A DNA stretch of 64,000 bases from Heliorestis acidaminivorans (GCF_008933955.1 NZ_WBXO01000004.1:217452-281451); one strand, 5' to 3'; numbered from the stretch's first letter, positions 1-8,082 are shown. Made by a program: numbers and translations. The notes: generated by a model not told the origin, from the letters alone.

Positions 1-1199
1 TCTCCCCGTAACCCAGAGGTAGTCAGACTTTGTAATTGTGAGGCTACTTTCTCGAGGCTTTCAAAATCAGCATCCCAAAGCCAAGATATATCACGACCAT
101 CAGCAGCATTATCTTGGATCATGATGAGTAGTCTTTTAGGTCCTTCGTTTTGTGTAATTGTTCGAATAACTTCATCACAACCAGTAGGATTTTTAATTAA
201 TGCCAAAAAGGCTTTGCGACCCTCGCCTATTTCTAAGCGTTCCATCCTGCCAAAATTAGTTTTGTAGCCTTCGAGACCGAGACGGATAGCTTGATCTGCT
301 ACTTTCGTATGCCAGGCTACGGCAACGGCGGCTAGTGCGTTGTAGATGTTATAAAAGCCTGGTGTAGATAAGTTGATGAGCCATCGATTCTCTTGTGTTT
401 CTACGTAGAAGGAAGAGCCGTCCTCGCCTTTTAAACTAATATCCCCGATGGTTATATGAGGCCTAGGTCGCTGGAAACCGCAGTGGTGACAGCGATAATG
501 ACCTAACTGACCAAAAAAGTACCAGTCATAGTCGAGAGAATGGCCACAAAGACGACAAAAGCGAGTCTCTGCTGACTGGGTCATCTCTCTGTTGCCGTAG
601 GAGCGGCTTTCTATGCCATAATAGATAACCCTTCCGGTATACTTAGCTCCTAGTGATGCTACTAAGGGATCGTCAGCATTTAAGATGATAGTCGATTGGG
701 GAGGCAGTTTTTGTATGGCTCCATTGACAAGGTCAACTGTTTTATCAAGTTCACCAAAGCGATCTAATTGATCACGAAAAAAGTTAGTCACAACAAGGAC
801 TCTAGGCTTAACCTCTTTAGTTAAGGGAGGAACGGTAGCTTCATCAACTTCAATGATTCCTAGATCGCTTTTTAATTGTCCTCCTGCAGAAGCTGAATGG
901 ATGAAAGCTGTTGTAATGCCGCTAATTAAGTTGGCTCCAGCTCGGTTATGGGTGAGAGTGAGTCCGCCTTTTTCCATAATGGCGGCAATCATTTTTGAAG
1001 TTGTCGTTTTACCGTTAGTGCCAGTAACGACTATAGCACCTTTTTTTAATTGACTGGCCAAAGTAGACAGCACTTGCGGAGCAATCTTTCTACCAACCAT
1101 GCCAGGCAGTGAAGTTCCCCCGTGTCCAATATGACGATTTATTGATATGGCTACTTTGCCAACCCAGAGGGCTGTAAGAAGTCTAGGAGAAGGGAACAA
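1..1199 (-). CDS. murT: MurT-like lipid II isoglutaminyl synthase subunit (partial, cut by left edge)
   Basis: Reading the minus strand from a TTG at 1199 gives about 399 residues without a stop before the window ends. An AGGAGGTGA ribosome site lies just upstream of the TTG. A Mur-ligase ATP loop GTNGKTTT is at residues 60-67, followed by the EVDEA acidic segment. Two CxxC pairs (Cys215/Cys218 and Cys237/Cys240) form the zinc-ribbon insertion that separates MurT from ordinary Mur ligases. MurT works with the glutaminase GatD to amidate the D-glutamate of lipid II at the cytoplasmic membrane. A gatD gene would be expected just beyond the left edge and cannot be seen. The gene is divergent from hemA and unrelated to the photosynthesis genes, so it marks the left border of the cluster. 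Confidence 0.85.
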   Translation of the reverse strand, partial: MFPSPRLLTALWVGKVAISINRHIGHGGTSLPGMVGRKIAPQVLSTLASQLKKGAIVVTGTNGKTTTSKMIAAIMEKGGLTLTHNRAGANLISGITTAFIHSASAGGQLKSDLGIIEVDEATVPPLTKEVKPRVLVVTNFFRDQLDRFGELDKTVDLVNGAIQKLPPQSTIILNADDPLVASLGAKYTGRVIYYGIESRSYGNREMTQSAETRFCRLCGHSLDYDWYFFGQLGHYRCHHCGFQRPRPHITIGDISLKGEDGSSFYVETQENRWLINLSTPGFYNIYNALAAVAVAWHTKVADQAIRLGLEGYKTNFGRMERLEIGEGRKAFLALIKNPTGCDEVIRTITQNEGPKRLLIMIQDNAADGRDISWLWDADFESLEKVASQLQSLTTSGLRG

Positions 1200-1514
1200 A
1201 AAGTCACCTCCTAATTGAATTAACAAGTTTAGATTCAATATAGTAAAAGTCGTACTTGTATTATGATATTATATCACTTTTTCTATTAGACAAACGGAAA
1301 GGCGATTCTAAAAAGGATTTTACTACATAGATAAAACAAAGACAGAAAAAACATTATTAATATTTTCCTAATAGTCTTCCATCACGATGAAGTATTTAGT
1401 AAAATAGGTACAAGCGATATGGATTCCTGACCTAACTTACATGGCACTGCACATTGTTCCTGGGAAAGCATTGGCGTAGGGTAGAAAAAATACCTCAATG
1501 AGAGGGTGGAGCCA
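1200..1514. other. Divergent intergenic region murT/hemA
   Basis: This 315-base gap separates the divergent murT and hemA genes and should hold both promoters. It is very A+T-rich around 1230-1290 with several TATAAT-like blocks on both strands, but no convincing paired -35/-10 could be assigned. Nothing coding was seen. The stretch at 1435-1495 is less A+T-rich and may be the hemA leader. Confidence 0.4.
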
Positions 1515-2849
1515 TTGTTTATCCTTGTCGTTGGACTTAACCACAAGTCGGCAACTGTGGAAGTCCGCGAGAAGTTATCTTTTTCAGAAAATGAAATATG
1601 TGATGCCTCTAATCAGTTAACAGAAGAAATGTCCATTGAAGGTTGCTGTATTTTATCTACCTGTAACCGCACAGAGATTTACGCAGCCTGTACAGATCTC
1701 GAAAGGGGGTTAGCCTCTGTTAAGCGGTTCCTCTTAGAGCGAGGGGAGCTTTCGAGTGAAGAATTTAGTCGTTACTTTTATGTACACACATTGTATGATG
1801 CCATACGCCATCTTTTCCGTGTAGCGTCAGGTTTGGATTCCATGGTTCTCGGTGAAACACAAATTCTAGGTCAAGTAAGAACAGCTTACCAAAGAGCTTG
1901 CAGTGAAAAGGTTAGTAATGGAATTATTAATACTTGGTTTCAGCAAGCCATTACAGTAGGAAAGCGAGTTCGTACTGAGACGGGAATTGACCAATTACCT
2001 GTTTCCACATCATATACAGCTGTTGAATTGTCTCGTCAAGTACTTGGCGACCTTTCTGGTTGTACAGCTCTTGTTTTAGGAGCAGGTAAAATGAGTGAGC
2101 TTACACTCAAACATCTCGTAGCCCAGGGTGTGCAGAAAGTTATCATTGCCAATCGCTCTGTAGAAAAGGCTCAGGAGCTAGCATCTCGTTGTGATGGTGA
2201 AGCAATTCCTTTCACAGAAGTCTACAATCGTATGGAAGAAGCCGACATTGTTATTTCCTGTACAGCGGCAACTCATTATGTGATTCGTCGTTCTTTTGTT
2301 GAAGAAGTAATGGACAGGCGAGGTAGTAAGCCCGTTTTTATGATTGACATTGCTGTACCTCGCGATATTGATCCTGAAGTTGCACAAGTGCAAAATGTCT
2401 ATCTTTATGACATTGATGACCTACAAAATGTAATTGATCAGAATCTGGAAGCTCGACGCAAGGCGGCTATTGAGGCGGAGAAGATTATCGATAAGGAAAT
2501 TCATCAGTTCCTCCGCTGGCTGAACTCATTATTTGTTATTCCTACTATTATCGCCTTGAAAAATAAAGGTAACCAGATAAAAGAGAAGGAATTAGATCGC
2601 GCTCTTTCCAAATTGAAGAATCTTTCAGAGAAAGAGAAGAAAGTAGTTGGCTCCTTGGCCAACTCTATTGTGAATCAACTTCTTCATGATCCCATTACAC
2701 AGATTCGTCAGTATGCGGCAACGCCAGAAGGACATCTCTATTCTGAAATTTTGCAGAACATGTTTTGTCTCGATGTACCAGGACAACGGCAAAAGAAGGG
2801 AACAAGTCGCAAGCAAGAATATGTGGAACAAGTACGTTGTCACGGCTAA
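1515..2849 (+). CDS. hemA: Glutamyl-tRNA reductase
   Basis: HemA reduces glutamyl-tRNA(Glu) to glutamate-1-semialdehyde, the first committed step of C5-pathway tetrapyrrole synthesis, in the cytoplasm. The N-terminus has the family pattern VGLNHK and the catalytic motif STCNRTE. Starting at TTG 1515 places the catalytic cysteine at residue 50, the usual position, so I prefer it over the in-frame GTG at 1506. A GGGTGGAG ribosome site precedes it. A central NADPH-binding domain (VLGAGKMSEL) and a C-terminal dimerisation helix region follow, for 444 aa in total, normal for the family. The gene stands alone instead of heading a hemACDB operon and sits directly before petJ, which suggests it feeds bacteriochlorophyll as well as heme synthesis. 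Confidence 0.95.
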   Translation: MFILVVGLNHKSATVEVREKLSFSENEICDASNQLTEEMSIEGCCILSTCNRTEIYAACTDLERGLASVKRFLLERGELSSEEFSRYFYVHTLYDAIRHLFRVASGLDSMVLGETQILGQVRTAYQRACSEKVSNGIINTWFQQAITVGKRVRTETGIDQLPVSTSYTAVELSRQVLGDLSGCTALVLGAGKMSELTLKHLVAQGVQKVIIANRSVEKAQELASRCDGEAIPFTEVYNRMEEADIVISCTAATHYVIRRSFVEEVMDRRGSKPVFMIDIAVPRDIDPEVAQVQNVYLYDIDDLQNVIDQNLEARRKAAIEAEKIIDKEIHQFLRWLNSLFVIPTIIALKNKGNQIKEKELDRALSKLKNLSEKEKKVVGSLANSIVNQLLHDPITQIRQYAATPEGHLYSEILQNMFCLDVPGQRQKKGTSRKQEYVEQVRCHG

Positions 2850-3081
2850 GAGAGACGTACTTTAGGCAAAAACATACTTTTGGCATGTGGAAGAAAGTGC
2901 TTTGCTATCTTCCCTTATAAAGGTTTTACACTAACTAATTAGTACCCCTATCCTACTTTGAGATTGTAGTAACTGTATCATGAAAAGTGTTAACAAATTG
3001 TAAAAATACTATTAACAGAGATGTACTAGCGTATATACTCAAAAAAGGGCTTTATTTTAGCGAAAATCGCTCTAGAGGCTA

Positions 3082-3111
3082 TTGACGTCTTGCAAAGAAA
3101 GTATTTACAAT
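3082..3111 (+). promoter_or_regulatory. Probable sigma-A promoter of petJ
   Basis: TTGACG at 3082-3087 and TACAAT at 3106-3111 are separated by 18 bases, about 30 bases upstream of the petJ start. The GAGGGGGTGA ribosome site follows. This fits a separate petJ transcript. Confidence 0.55.
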
Positions 3112-3142
3112 TACAATTGAACTATATAGAGGGGGTGAAATA

Positions 3143-3610
3143 GTGAAAAAACTACAACTTATCGGTCTTACTGGTATTCTGGGTCTATCCATGGTAGCCC
3201 TAACAGCTTGTGGTGGTTCCACGCCAGCACCTGCTCCTCAAGAAGATGAAGAAGTAATTGAGGTGCCAGTAGAGGATGAAGCTGCAGAAGAGACTGCTGA
3301 AGATGAGGCAGTTGAAGAAGAAGCATCTGAAGAAGGTGCTACACAAATCTCTGCTGCTGACCTAGAGAAAGGTAAAGCACTTTACATGGGTAGAGCGGCC
3401 TGTATCGCTTGTCATAAGTTAGGTGACGAAGGTCTTGTTGAGATTGGTCCTAACTTAGGTGATATCGGTGCTAAGTTCAACTCTGAAGAGCTTGTTCAAA
3501 TCCTTGTAGATCCTTCAGGTATGGGTCTGGATGCTTCAATGCCACCAGCTCCAATGTTGAATGATGAAGAGAAGCAACAGTTAGCTGACTTCTTAGCATC
3601 CTTGAAATAG
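3143..3610 (+). CDS. petJ: Lipoprotein cytochrome c553 (PetJ)
   Basis: A GTG start with a strong ribosome site (GAGGGGGTGA) opens a 155-aa exported cytochrome. The signal peptide ends in a lipobox (ALTAC), giving lipidated Cys23. A roughly 40-residue linker made almost only of Glu, Asp, Ala and Val follows. The monoheme domain carries CIACH (Cys87, Cys90, His91), with Met133 in an ASMPP context as the likely sixth ligand. In heliobacteria this membrane-tethered cytochrome carries electrons from the bc complex to the P800 special pair of PshA on the outer face of the membrane. The position just before the pet operon supports this. The very acidic linker is unusual and may be an alkaliphile adaptation. 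Confidence 0.93.
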   Translation: MKKLQLIGLTGILGLSMVALTACGGSTPAPAPQEDEEVIEVPVEDEAAEETAEDEAVEEEASEEGATQISAADLEKGKALYMGRAACIACHKLGDEGLVEIGPNLGDIGAKFNSEELVQILVDPSGMGLDASMPPAPMLNDEEKQQLADFLASLK

Positions 3611-3941
3611 CTTGCCTTCCTCTCAATTGTAGCGAGGAAGTACATAGCAGCATGTTAGTATAGGCAAAGACGCCCCTACGGGGGCTCTTTTTTGTGCTCT
3701 GAGAAAAGTGGAAATATAATCCTTAAAAATCACTAGGCGATGAAATACAACCGCTAAAGGCCTAAAATATACAACATGCCATGAAGCACTTTTGTTAATG
3801 GTCTATACATGAAATAAATAACGTGTTATTATACCAACGCGGGAATTATTTATCTCTTACGCATATCATCACCAATTTTAATGAATCAAGTTGCTGAACC
3901 ATTTCAGTAACAAATTTCACTATTCAAAAAGGGGGGGCATC
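3611..3941 (+). other. petJ-pet operon intergenic region
   Basis: Apart from the petJ terminator, this 331-base gap is A+T-rich and should carry the pet operon promoter. A TATTAT-like -10 lies near 3827 but no good -35 is seen at the right distance. An inverted repeat with perfect 6-base arms (AATAAC/GTTATT, 3817-3830) overlaps it and could be an operator. No gene was found. Confidence 0.4.
3665..3694 (+). terminator. Rho-independent terminator after petJ
   Basis: A GC-rich hairpin (GCCCC-TAC-GGGGGC) is followed by a run of T. It closes the petJ transcript and separates it from the pet operon. Confidence 0.8.
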
Positions 3942-4160
3942 ATGAAAACACCAGATTCTAAGGCAGGTACGATCAATATGATCATTCTTTCTGTCATAGC
4001 CCTGGTACTATTGGGGCTAATGTTCCGGAGTTTCATGATCGGTGACTATGATGGAGCTACGATCTACATGGGCTTTTTGTTCATTAACTTCGGACTAGCT
4101 CTATACACTTTCCGAGTTGCTGTTTTTGATGGTACTGGTTATAAGGAGGTCAAAGACTAA
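3942..4160 (+). CDS. Small two-helix membrane protein ahead of petC
   Basis: This 72-aa protein starts at ATG 3942, a few bases after a GGGGGGG ribosome site; an upstream in-frame ATG at 3891 lacks such a site. It has two hydrophobic segments (about residues 10-29 and 38-57) joined by a short acidic loop, and a charged C-terminus. I do not recognise a family. Its TAA stop overlaps the petC start (TAATG), so the two genes are translationally coupled and it is the first gene of the petCBDA operon. It could be an extra small subunit or assembly factor of the bc complex, comparable in size to PetG/L/M/N-type subunits. That role is inference from context only. Confidence 0.75.
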   Translation: MKTPDSKAGTINMIILSVIALVLLGLMFRSFMIGDYDGATIYMGFLFINFGLALYTFRVAVFDGTGYKEVKD

Positions 4161-4612
4161 TGGATAACAATGTATCTAGGAGGAAGTTCTTAGGTGGCTT
4201 AGTTGCTGTACCAACAATGGCGGCCCTGGCGGCTCCTTTGGCGGCCGTAGGAGCCTATATCTACCCTCCGGATTCATTTCTACAACCTCCAGCGCCTAAA
4301 AAGGTTGGTAACATTAACGATCTGAAGGCCTGGGATTATATTCCCTTTGGTTACAACCAAGCGCCTGCTATGGTTATAAAGACAGATACAGGAGATATCC
4401 AATCTTTCTATTTGAAGTGCACTCATCTGGGTTGTACTGTAGAAGTACCAGAGGGTAATTTGGATGGCAAGCAACTAGTCTGTCCTTGTCATGGTGGTTA
4501 TTTTGACCCTCTAGGGAACAACACAGGTGGTCCACCGCCTACGCCTCTAAAACAATTGGCCGTTACCATTGAAGAAAACGGCGACATCATCGTTGAAGAA
4601 AGGATGGCGTAA
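4160..4612 (+). CDS. petC: Rieske iron-sulfur protein of the cytochrome bc complex
   Basis: PetC transfers electrons from menaquinol at the outer quinone site to cytochrome c through a 2Fe-2S cluster. The 150-aa protein begins with a twin-arginine segment (SRRKFLGG) and a hydrophobic helix that anchors it. The cluster-binding loops are CTHLGC (Cys87, His89, Cys92) and CPCHGG (Cys108, Cys110, His111), ending in the Rieske GGPPP turn. The start overlaps the preceding stop by one base, and petB follows two bases after the petC stop. The gene order petC-petB-petD-petA is the one known for heliobacteria. Confidence 0.97.
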   Translation: MDNNVSRRKFLGGLVAVPTMAALAAPLAAVGAYIYPPDSFLQPPAPKKVGNINDLKAWDYIPFGYNQAPAMVIKTDTGDIQSFYLKCTHLGCTVEVPEGNLDGKQLVCPCHGGYFDPLGNNTGGPPPTPLKQLAVTIEENGDIIVEERMA

Positions 4613-4614
4613 GG

Positions 4615-5256
4615 ATGAAGTGGATTGAGGAACGCTTGCCTGGCATTGGCAAAGTAGCGAAAGATGTAGCGGAACATCCCGTTCCCTCACATACACTGAA
4701 CGTCTTTTACTGTTTGGGCGGATTAACGCTCATCGCCTTTATTGTACAAGTCGTTACGGGTGTTTTCTTGGCCATGTACTATAAGCCAACCCCTGAAGCA
4801 GCTTACGCTAGTGTTCAGATGATTACTAATGAAGTTCGCTTTGGTTCTATGATGCGCTCTATTCATCACTGGGCCGCTAACTTTATGGTTATCTTCTGCT
4901 TCTTGCATATGCTCCGTGTTTACTACACAGGAAGCTTCAAAAAGCCTCGTGAAATGAACTGGGTTGCTGGCTCTTTCTTGTTTATATTGACAATTGTAAT
5001 GGCCTTCACAGGCTACATACTCCCTTATGAGCAACTTTCATACTGGGGTGCTGTTATTGGTGTAGAAACGGCCGGATCGTTGCCTGTAGTAGGTGAAATG
5101 GCTAAAATCATGATGCAAGGCGGCATTACTGTATCACCAGAAATGCTCAGCCGCTTCTATGTATTGCATGTATTGGTACTTCCAGCGATAACAATTGCCT
5201 TCCTGGTAGCTCACTTTGTTATGATTCGGGTTCAAGGCATCTCCGATCCAATGTAA
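4615..5256 (+). CDS. petB: Cytochrome b6
   Basis: This is the 213-aa short form of cytochrome b, with four transmembrane helices, as in b6f-type complexes. Paired histidines for the two b hemes are seen in RSIHHWAAN plus FLHMLRVY on the second helix and in the fourth helix (FYVLHVLVLP, VAHF). Cys33 in the FYCLGG segment matches the cysteine that covalently binds the extra heme c(n)/c(i) in b6f complexes, so the heliobacterial complex should carry it too. It lies between petC and petD. Confidence 0.97.
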   Translation: MKWIEERLPGIGKVAKDVAEHPVPSHTLNVFYCLGGLTLIAFIVQVVTGVFLAMYYKPTPEAAYASVQMITNEVRFGSMMRSIHHWAANFMVIFCFLHMLRVYYTGSFKKPREMNWVAGSFLFILTIVMAFTGYILPYEQLSYWGAVIGVETAGSLPVVGEMAKIMMQGGITVSPEMLSRFYVLHVLVLPAITIAFLVAHFVMIRVQGISDPM

Positions 5257-5268
5257 GGGGGGAAGAAA

Positions 5269-5664
5269 ATGGAGAAGCGCAAAAAGTTTACGATACCTTT
5301 TATGCCCACACACCTTACGACCGAAGCGGCCGTAACGATGGTTTTTATAGGCTTTCTGCTGGTCATTTCTGGTGCATTCCCAAAATTAATGCACACACCA
5401 GCTGATCCTCTCGTAACACCAATGAACTTAAAGCCAGAATGGTATATCTTATGGGGATATGCAATTCTTGAAATGGTACCAAATAAACTTATGGGCGTTT
5501 TATTACCTGGTGTAGTACTAGGTCTGCTCGTTGTTGTGCCTTTCTTAGAAAGAAATCCTCATCGTCATCCCAAGAAAAGAGTTTTTGCTGTCTCTGTCTT
5601 TACCGGTATGGTCATCCTTATGGCGATTTTGACCTACGTTGGTGCAACAGTTTCGTTTGGTTAA
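5269..5664 (+). CDS. petD: Cytochrome bc complex subunit IV
   Basis: The 131-aa protein matches subunit IV, the C-terminal half of a split cytochrome b. It contains the KPEWYILWGYAI segment with the PEWY motif of the outer quinol-oxidation site. Three hydrophobic helices are visible. It starts 12 bases after petB with a GGGGGGAAG ribosome site. Length and position agree with other heliobacterial petD genes. Confidence 0.96.
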   Translation: MEKRKKFTIPFMPTHLTTEAAVTMVFIGFLLVISGAFPKLMHTPADPLVTPMNLKPEWYILWGYAILEMVPNKLMGVLLPGVVLGLLVVVPFLERNPHRHPKKRVFAVSVFTGMVILMAILTYVGATVSFG

Positions 5665-5713
5665 CTAGAAAAAAGTACTGTTGGCAGTGATGGAAAAACA
5701 AGGAGGATTTAAG

Positions 5714-6436
5714 TTGGACAACCGTAAAGTTATTATGTTTGCTTCTTCGGCCCTCCTCTTGCTAGGGTTGTTAATAGCACCGACCTTGCAAGCAAAGGGG
5801 CAAATGTTCCAAGGCTCTCAGATTTATGCCACTTATTGTTATGAGTGTCATGGTGCTGAAGGTCGCGGTATTGAAGGCTTACGAACAGCTACATTGAACA
5901 ACGAAGCCTTTTTAGAGGTTGCTGATGATGAATATTGGCATAAAACCATTCGTTTAGGCAGACCTGTTCACGATATGCCAGGCTATGGACCTGAAGTTAT
6001 TACGGACAGACAAGTAGAATATTTGGTAGAGTACATTCGTGCATGGGCTCCTCAAGTAACAGCTATGGAATATAATGATGATAAAATTGCAGGAGATCCC
6101 CTGAAAGGTAAAGAATACTACAATATGCTCTGTATGGCCTGCCACGGTCCGCAAGGAGAGGGTATCTTAGGTCCTTCTCTGACAGATCCTGCATTCTTAG
6201 CATCAGCAAGCGATGAATTTATCTTGCAATCTATTGTTAAAGGTCGTCCTGGTACAACTATGCCAGGATATCCTGATTCTCAAGATATTCGCAATGTTGT
6301 TTCCTATTTGCGCACTTTTGAAGTAGAGCTAGAAAACGGTCAATTGCCTGAAGATCTAGTGCTACCTGGTCAATTTGTAGAAGAACCAAAGTCTGACGCA
6401 ACAGATAGCGAAGAGGACGTTGAAGAAGAACAATAG
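5714..6436 (+). CDS. petA: Diheme cytochrome c subunit of the bc complex
   Basis: Heliobacteria replace cytochrome f with a membrane-anchored diheme cytochrome c. The best start is TTG 5714, preceded by AGGAGG at the right distance. An N-terminal hydrophobic anchor (about residues 7-24) precedes two tandem cytochrome c domains with CYECH (Cys42/Cys45/His46) and CMACH heme sites, each with a downstream Met-Pro (DMPGYG, TMPGYP) for the axial methionine. The roughly 25-residue tail is highly acidic, like the PetJ linker. At 240 aa it is close to the known size. It accepts electrons from the Rieske protein and passes them to cytochrome c553. Confidence 0.95.
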   Translation: MDNRKVIMFASSALLLLGLLIAPTLQAKGQMFQGSQIYATYCYECHGAEGRGIEGLRTATLNNEAFLEVADDEYWHKTIRLGRPVHDMPGYGPEVITDRQVEYLVEYIRAWAPQVTAMEYNDDKIAGDPLKGKEYYNMLCMACHGPQGEGILGPSLTDPAFLASASDEFILQSIVKGRPGTTMPGYPDSQDIRNVVSYLRTFEVELENGQLPEDLVLPGQFVEEPKSDATDSEEDVEEEQ

Positions 6437-6495
6437 TTTCTTTTGTTGTAGTATTATTAGTTGCAATGAAGCAATAATCAGGGAGGGTTAGAATT

Positions 6496-6753
6496 ATGAG
6501 GAAAGTGTTGGAGTTTCTATTGTATTGGAGAAATTTCCTGTTCCTTTTGTTCTATACCCTCCTTGCTGCTTTTTCATTTGATTTGCTTAAATCTTATTTT
6601 GGTAGATGGATGCAAGGTGAATCAGATAGCCTCTTCTTTGCTTTTCTTGGTTTAGTTGGCCTTATACTAGGGTTGTATGGGCTTTTACGCTTTCTTTATC
6701 ATCAGGATAAAAAGCGAGGAAGAACCAAAAGGATCATACGTTGGTTAGAGTAA
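6496..6753 (+). CDS. Small membrane protein downstream of petA
   Basis: An 85-aa protein with an AGGGAGGG ribosome site starts 59 bases after petA. Two hydrophobic helices (about residues 13-30 and 45-66) are followed by a basic tail rich in Lys and Arg, predicting both termini on the cytoplasmic side. I do not recognise the family. No terminator separates it from petA, so it may be the last gene of the pet operon and could have a role in complex assembly or stability, but nothing in the sequence proves this. Confidence 0.7.
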   Translation: MRKVLEFLLYWRNFLFLLFYTLLAAFSFDLLKSYFGRWMQGESDSLFFAFLGLVGLILGLYGLLRFLYHQDKKRGRTKRIIRWLE

Positions 6754-6885
6754 TCGCTATGCCTTAGATGTAAGCAGCTAACGTGCCCGTGTTTTTTTCA
6801 CGGTATAGACTCACATATCCTGGCTCTAGTTGCACGACTTAATGTAGCACAAAACTACGCGTTAGCGATGTCATGGGGGTCTGAA

Positions 6886-7359
6886 ATGGCTGTAGTGAAA
6901 GATCTATTGAAATTTATAGTTGCGACATTGATTTGTCTAGGTGCTAGCTGGCTGGGAGCAAAGTATACGCTCTCTTCCTTTGTTTGGTATCACAACTTGA
7001 ATAAGCCCTGGTTCAACCCTGCTGCGCACACCTTTGAACCTGTTTGGATTGCCTTGTATTTAATGATGAGTCTTTCGCTGTTCCTTGTTTGGAGGCAAAG
7101 TGAAAGAAAAGATGTCCGCTTTGCACTAAGCTTATTCGGTCTTCAGTTGCTCCTAAATGTTATGTGGTCCTGGATTTTCTTTGGATTACAATCGCCCTTC
7201 TGGGCCACTGTTGAGATTATGGTTTTAATTGTTGTCATAGGATTTACTATCTATCACTTTTACCGATTCTCCAAGTGGGCCGCTATATTATTAGTTCCGT
7301 ATTTCTTTAGAACAGGCTATGAAGCTCTTTTGACATACCTGATTTGGAGAATGAATTAA
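6886..7359 (+). CDS. tspO: TspO/MBR family membrane protein
   Basis: The 157-aa protein has five hydrophobic helices and the TspO hallmarks: WFNP near the N-terminus, a Trp-rich central part (FEPVWIALY, NVMWSWIFFG, QSPFWA) and a final LLVPYFFRTGYEALLTY segment. TspO proteins bind porphyrins and cholesterol-like ligands; in Rhodobacter TspO modulates photosynthesis gene expression in response to oxygen, perhaps through porphyrin efflux. I chose ATG 6886, which follows a GGGGGT ribosome site; an ATG at 6868 adds six residues but lacks one. Its place between pet and bch genes suggests a tetrapyrrole-related role, which is inference. Confidence 0.9.
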   Translation: MAVVKDLLKFIVATLICLGASWLGAKYTLSSFVWYHNLNKPWFNPAAHTFEPVWIALYLMMSLSLFLVWRQSERKDVRFALSLFGLQLLLNVMWSWIFFGLQSPFWATVEIMVLIVVIGFTIYHFYRFSKWAAILLVPYFFRTGYEALLTYLIWRMN

Positions 7360-7410
7360 TAAAAAAGACATTTAGTTTAACTTTTTTATCAGCTTTGATT
7401 ACATAACAGG

Positions 7411-7439
7411 TTGATTAAGCATGGCTTATCTTGTATAAT
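7411..7439 (+). promoter_or_regulatory. Probable sigma-A promoter of bchJ
   Basis: TTGATT (7411-7416) and a perfect TATAAT (7434-7439) are spaced by 17 bases, about 60 bases upstream of the bchJ start. It probably drives bchJ and perhaps bchG. Confidence 0.7.
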
Positions 7440-7497
7440 TCAACCAAATGGAAGTGACGGCTCAACCTCAAATGTCGAGGGTGATTGACGCAATATT

Positions 7498-8082
7498 ATG
7501 AAAAAATCAAAAATCGGACCTAACTCAATTATTCAAACAATACGAGTACACCGTGAAAAGCATAGGGAAGAAGAAGTCAAAAGACTGTTACATAAAGCAG
7601 GTTTAGAAAAGTACATAGAACAGTTACCGACGGAAATGGTTCATGAAGAAGAGTTTAACCAACTAGTGCACGCCTTGATAGAACTTTATGGCTTTGAAGA
7701 AACTACAAGAATACTGAAGAAGTCAGGGCAGTACACTGCTACATATTTACTTGAAAATCGCATTCCCAAAGTTGCTCAATGGCTTTTTGGAATAGTACCA
7801 AGGTCAACAGGTATGAAGTTGTTCTTAAAAGCAATTAGTCAAAATGCTTGGACTTTTGTAGGAAGTGGAAACTTTACCTACGAAGTAAAAAAGGACAAGG
7901 CTTACCTACAGATTGTGAACTCGATAAATGCGAAAGGGCTTCGCTCAGAACAACCTATTTGTACTTTTTACACGGGAACTTTTGAAAAGTTGTTTCAAAC
8001 CTTGATAGAACGGAATATCAAAGTTGCAGAAACAAAATGCTCAGCCTGTGGAGACGATTTTTGTTACTTTGAAGTGAAATAG
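7498..8082 (+). CDS. bchJ: BchJ-like V4R-domain protein
   Basis: This 194-aa soluble protein begins with KIGPNSIIQT, the N-terminal signature of BchJ, and ends in a V4R (4-vinyl reductase) domain with the cysteine pattern CSACGDDFCYF. BchJ was once called the 8-vinyl reductase of bacteriochlorophyll synthesis, but the true reductases are BciA and BciB; BchJ is now thought to bind or carry a chlorophyll intermediate. In heliobacteria the 8-ethylidene group of bacteriochlorophyll g is thought to be made by BchXYZ from the divinyl substrate, so a reductase role is doubtful here. It has its own promoter and lies directly before bchG. Confidence 0.85.
   Translation: MKKSKIGPNSIIQTIRVHREKHREEEVKRLLHKAGLEKYIEQLPTEMVHEEEFNQLVHALIELYGFEETTRILKKSGQYTATYLLENRIPKVAQWLFGIVPRSTGMKLFLKAISQNAWTFVGSGNFTYEVKKDKAYLQIVNSINAKGLRSEQPICTFYTGTFEKLFQTLIERNIKVAETKCSACGDDFCYFEVK

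Noticed and set aside
1420..1500. Possible cobalamin riboswitch in the hemA leader (GGCACTG and TGGGAA pieces)
   Set aside because: The conserved B12 box and the required order of helices are not found; only two short matches occur.
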